Of a stretch of 6,946 nucleotides of DNA, positions 4,475-6,946 are shown piece after piece. Under the pieces are notes generated by a model. That model saw only the letters and a program-made list of their open reading frames with translations. It did no database searches and was not told where the DNA came from. Position numbers and translations under genes: made by a program. This stretch comes from UBA10003 sp964365025 (GTDB lineage Bacteria; Patescibacteriota; Patescibacteriia; Magasanikbacterales; UBA10003). The stretch lies in the NCBI GenBank assembly GCA_964365025.1, contig CAYIOJ010000044.1:1-6946 (forward strand), written 5' to 3'. The stretch's first letter is position 1. Each line of letters begins with the position of its first letter.

Positions 4475-6242
4475 ATACCTCCTCTTCCGGTAAAAAACCA
4501 CCGGCCTGGATTTGCCAAAGATGTTTGTATAAACTGTCTTTGGCCAAGAGTTCATCATGCGTTCCTTGTTCAAAAATTCTGCCATTTTTAATCACCACCA
4601 CGCGATCCATTTGCCTGATAGTGGAGAGACGATGCGCGATCACCACCACCGTTTTATTTTTCATGAGCACAGCGAGCGCGTCTTGAATCATGGCCTCGGA
4701 ATGCGAGTCCAAACTGGAGGTGGCCTCGTCCAAAATCAAGATCGGGGAATTTTTTAAAATGGCGCGGGCAATGGCTACGCGTTGGCGTTCTCCGCCGGAA
4801 AGTTTAATGCCGCGCTCTCCCACAAATGTCTCATATTTCTGCGGCAGATTTTTAATAAAATCATCGCAATGAGCCAGTTTGGCCGCTTGCAACACTTCTT
4901 TATCTGTGGCCTGGCGTTGGCCATAACGAATATTTTCAATAAGAGATCTGTGAAAAAGTATTGGATCTTGCGGTACCAAACTTAAATTATCATGCAAATT
5001 TTCCTGGCTGACTTTTTTAATTGATTGTCCGTCAATTAAAATATCCCCGCTGTCAATATCGTGAAAACGAAACAGCGCTTTCATGAGCATTGTTTTGCCA
5101 GCCCCGGATGGGCCAATTAACGCGATTTTTTCACCCGGTTTTATCACCAGATTGATATCACGCAAGACCTTGCGTGTTTGGTGAAAACCAAAATTCACTT
5201 TGATAAATTCAATTTTTCCTTTTTTAACAATCAATTTTTTGGCATTGGGTACATCAGTTATTTCATGCGGAGTATTGAGAATTTCGGTAATTTCCTCGGC
5301 ATCGGCAAAGCTTTCATAAATATCCCGAATGTGCCGGCCCACATCCCAAAGTCGATTTATTAGAGTAAGCAAATATGATTGAATTAAGACAAAATCACCA
5401 ACGGTCAACGCACCTTGTTGCCAGAATTTTATGGCAAAATACATTAATAAAAATTCCACGGCAATGAAAAGGGCGGCTTGAATCGCCTCAATAATAGACC
5501 CGAGATTCCAAGTAAATGTTTGCAGTTTTTGCAGTTCGTCCGTTACTTTTTTAAAACGGCTGAATTCAAATTGATGTCCGTTAAAAAGCTGGATATTAAC
5601 TTGATTGGTGATAGCGTCAGCCAACACCGCCACGGTTTCCGTGTCTTTGGCGCTGCGAGCCGTATCATATTTCAATTTCCAAACAGAGAAAAAATAGTTG
5701 ATGGCGATGAAAAGTATTGTCCAGGCGAAAAGAATGTAGGCGACCGTGTGGTTAAAAAGATATAAAACAATGGTGGCGCCGATTACGCGAATGGCCAAAG
5801 TAAATAGGTGCCAATATGCTCTATCGGCAAAAACTTGAAAAGCCCGCGAGAGCTTTGTCACTTTGCGCACCAAAGATCCGACAAAGCGATTGGTGAAAAA
5901 GTTGTAAGAATGTTGTTGCAGATATTTGTAAGCGTATTGCAACAGGTCGGCTGACACATGCGGTTGAAAATAGTCGCTGGTAAAAGTGGTAAAGCGGTAA
6001 ATTATCCAGGCGATGGCATTGATCGCCAAAATCGCGAATAAAGTGTTGAGCAAGGCCGCGGCAGTGACAGAAGTTGCTTGCGTACCGGTTAAAATATCAA
6101 AGAATTTTTTGTAATAAATCGGAATGATTATTTCCAATACAGTGACGATTCCGAGCGACAGCATCATAAAAAACAGCAAGAATTTGTAATTCCTTACTTG
6201 AGACCAATATAGCCGCAATGTTTGCTTGGTTCGTTGCTTCAT
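4473..6242 (-). CDS. ABC transporter, fused membrane and ATPase domains (half-size exporter)
   Basis: The 589-residue product has the standard exporter half-transporter layout (ABCB/MsbA-like). The N-terminal type-1 membrane domain spans about 15-320, with hydrophobic helices near 20-43, 63-83, 147-185 and 248-292. The ATPase domain spans about 340-580: Walker A GPSGAGKT (377-384), Q-loop Q425, signature LSGGERQ (481-487), Walker B ILILDE (501-506), D-loop SSLD (509-512) and H-loop H537. All catalytic residues are intact, so it should be active as a homodimer or with a partner encoded elsewhere. The substrate cannot be told; lipids, peptides or drugs are typical. It is a single-gene unit, divergent from the deaminase gene. 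The ATG at 6242 has no SD and lies a few nt after the predicted transcription start. Confidence 0.93.
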   Translation of the reverse strand: MKQRTKQTLRLYWSQVRNYKFLLFFMMLSLGIVTVLEIIIPIYYKKFFDILTGTQATSVTAAALLNTLFAILAINAIAWIIYRFTTFTSDYFQPHVSADLLQYAYKYLQQHSYNFFTNRFVGSLVRKVTKLSRAFQVFADRAYWHLFTLAIRVIGATIVLYLFNHTVAYILFAWTILFIAINYFFSVWKLKYDTARSAKDTETVAVLADAITNQVNIQLFNGHQFEFSRFKKVTDELQKLQTFTWNLGSIIEAIQAALFIAVEFLLMYFAIKFWQQGALTVGDFVLIQSYLLTLINRLWDVGRHIRDIYESFADAEEITEILNTPHEITDVPNAKKLIVKKGKIEFIKVNFGFHQTRKVLRDINLVIKPGEKIALIGPSGAGKTMLMKALFRFHDIDSGDILIDGQSIKKVSQENLHDNLSLVPQDPILFHRSLIENIRYGQRQATDKEVLQAAKLAHCDDFIKNLPQKYETFVGERGIKLSGGERQRVAIARAILKNSPILILDEATSSLDSHSEAMIQDALAVLMKNKTVVVIAHRLSTIRQMDRVVVIKNGRIFEQGTHDELLAKDSLYKHLWQIQAGGFLPEEEV

Positions 6243-6253
6243 ACTGCATCATT

Positions 6254-6282
6254 ATTATATCCTTTTTTTAAACTTCTATCCA
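6254..6282 (-). promoter_or_regulatory. Candidate promoter of the ABC transporter gene
   Basis: On the - strand a perfect TATAAT (6259-6254) is preceded, after 17 bp, by TGGATA (6282-6277), a 4-of-6 -35. Transcription would start near 6247, leaving a leader of only about 5 nt before the ATG at 6242. That would be a leaderless or nearly leaderless message. Confidence 0.55.
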
Positions 6283-6283
6283 C

Positions 6284-6312
6284 TGGACTCTAATTTGCAA
6301 AAAGTATATGAT
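6284..6312 (+). promoter_or_regulatory. Candidate promoter of the dCMP deaminase gene
   Basis: TGGACT (6284-6289) and TATGAT (6307-6312) are separated by 17 bp and match consensus at 4 and 5 of 6 positions. The start would be near 6319, about 20 nt before the ATG. The -35 lies back to back with that of the divergent ABC promoter, one base apart. Confidence 0.45.
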
Positions 6313-6338
6313 AGAGGAATAAATTTAACATACAAAAT

Positions 6339-6878
6339 ATGCCCACAATTCAAAAGAATTTTCGTCCGTCTTGGGATGAGTATTTTATGGCCATTGCTCG
6401 TATCGTGGCTACTCGCGCCAGTTGTGACCGTTTGCACGCTGGAGCGATACTGGTAAAAGACAAGCGTATTATTGCCTCGGGCTATAATGGAGCGCCGCCG
6501 GGGTTGCCTTCATGCGATGAAATCGGACATTTATTGGAAGATGGCCACTGCGTGCGTACCATTCACGCTGAACATAACGTGCTTTTGCAGGTGGCGCGTT
6601 TGCAAAGTTCATCCACCGAGGGCTCGACTCTTTACGCCACTTATTCGCCCTGCATTCATTGCGCCAAGTATTTGGTGGCGGCCGGTATCAAACGAGTGGT
6701 TTTTGGTCAGGTGTATCGCAACAGCGATGTGATTGAATATCTGAAAACAGCCGGCATTGATGTGGATATTTATCAGGAAAATAAAAAGTGGTTGGAGAAG
6801 TTGCAAAATTTGTTTAGCGGCGAGGTGGATGTTAAAAAAGCCAAAGAGGGGGATGTGAAAATGAAGGTGGTGAAGTAG
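6339..6878 (+). CDS. dCMP deaminase (deoxycytidylate deaminase family, ComEB-like)
   Basis: The enzyme deaminates dCMP to dUMP, feeding thymidylate synthesis. The 179-residue product carries the cytidine/deoxycytidylate deaminase fold. The family opening SWDEYFMAIARIVATRASC (11-29) leads to the substrate loop SGYNGAPPGLPSC (47-59). The catalytic HAE follows (76-78, with zinc ligand H76 and the proton-shuttling glutamate E78), then SPCIHC (103-108, zinc ligands C105 and C108). R31 and N50 match the conserved positions in this family. A lysine-rich tail (about 150-179) extends past the fold. The ATG at 6339 has no SD nearby (a GAGGA about 20 nt upstream is too far). A second gene starts 15 nt after its stop, so the two may be co-transcribed. 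Confidence 0.93.
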   Translation: MPTIQKNFRPSWDEYFMAIARIVATRASCDRLHAGAILVKDKRIIASGYNGAPPGLPSCDEIGHLLEDGHCVRTIHAEHNVLLQVARLQSSSTEGSTLYATYSPCIHCAKYLVAAGIKRVVFGQVYRNSDVIEYLKTAGIDVDIYQENKKWLEKLQNLFSGEVDVKKAKEGDVKMKVVK

Positions 6879-6893
6879 TTGGTTCTAATTTTT

Positions 6894-6946
6894 ATGAAGA
6901 AAGAAAAAAACGAAAAAAAAGGCGAAGTCATAATTTACCAAGCGCC
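6894..6946 (+). CDS. Start of a gene cut by the window edge, possibly RhuM family
   Basis: An open frame begins at ATG 6894 and runs off the end. The 17 codons visible read MKKEKNEKKGEVIIYQA. A lysine/glutamate-rich start followed by GE(I/V)(V/I)IYQ is how many RhuM-family (virulence protein RhuM/Fic-DOC-associated) proteins begin. This is a pattern match from memory over few residues, so it is tentative. The frame starts 15 nt after the deaminase stop, with no SD. Confidence 0.4.
   Translation, partial: MKKEKNEKKGEVIIYQA

Noticed and set aside
4237..4518. A 93-codon - strand frame opposite the small ORF, overlapping the end of the ABC gene
   Set aside because: No SD or promoter is seen for it, it runs through the terminator repeat, and the + strand frame has a full set of expression signals.

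Overview
The window looks like a chromosomal segment of a Candidate Phyla Radiation (Patescibacteria) bacterium. This placement is an inference from gene style, not from a marker gene or a search. The reasons are compact genes, a TrmB-type regulator, a dCMP deaminase, start codons that almost all lack a Shine-Dalgarno (SD) sequence, and a secE-nusG-rplK-rplA block that ends in a terminator instead of continuing into rplJ-rplL. Base composition is uneven by hand count: about 50% GC in rplA, about 32% in the Panacea gene, and about 50% in the small ORF at 4201-4419.

Positions 1-2116 hold a transcription and translation operon. A perfect consensus extended -10 promoter (72-100) is followed almost at once by a terminator-like hairpin (113-135). 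Then come secE, nusG, rplK (L11) and rplA (L1), all on the + strand and tightly packed. Between rplK and rplA lies an RNA element (1349-1384) that copies the L1-binding site of 23S rRNA, which suggests L1 autoregulation. A strong intrinsic terminator closes the operon.

Positions 2117-3232 hold an AT-rich two-gene unit. A Panacea/DUF4065 (SocA-like) protein is followed after 2 bp by an unrecognised 135-aa protein. This is the layout of a Panacea toxin-antitoxin pair. It has two candidate promoters and its own terminator.

Positions 3231-4200 hold a TrmB-family regulator on the - strand. A perfect 7-bp inverted repeat lies between its promoter and its start codon and is a likely autoregulatory operator.

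Positions 4120-4474 hold a self-contained cassette: a + strand promoter, a 5' hairpin, the only canonical SD in the window, a 72-aa unrecognised ORF starting at GTG, and a terminator built from a repeated arm. Two mutually exclusive hairpins are possible there.

Positions 4473-6946 hold a half-size ABC exporter on the - strand and a divergent dCMP deaminase on the + strand, sharing a 96-bp intergenic region with back-to-back candidate promoters. The window ends in the first 17 codons of a gene whose start resembles RhuM-family proteins.

The most interesting items are the Panacea pair with its unknown partner, the L1 rRNA mimic, the small-ORF cassette with its switchable terminator, and the promoter-proximal hairpin before secE.
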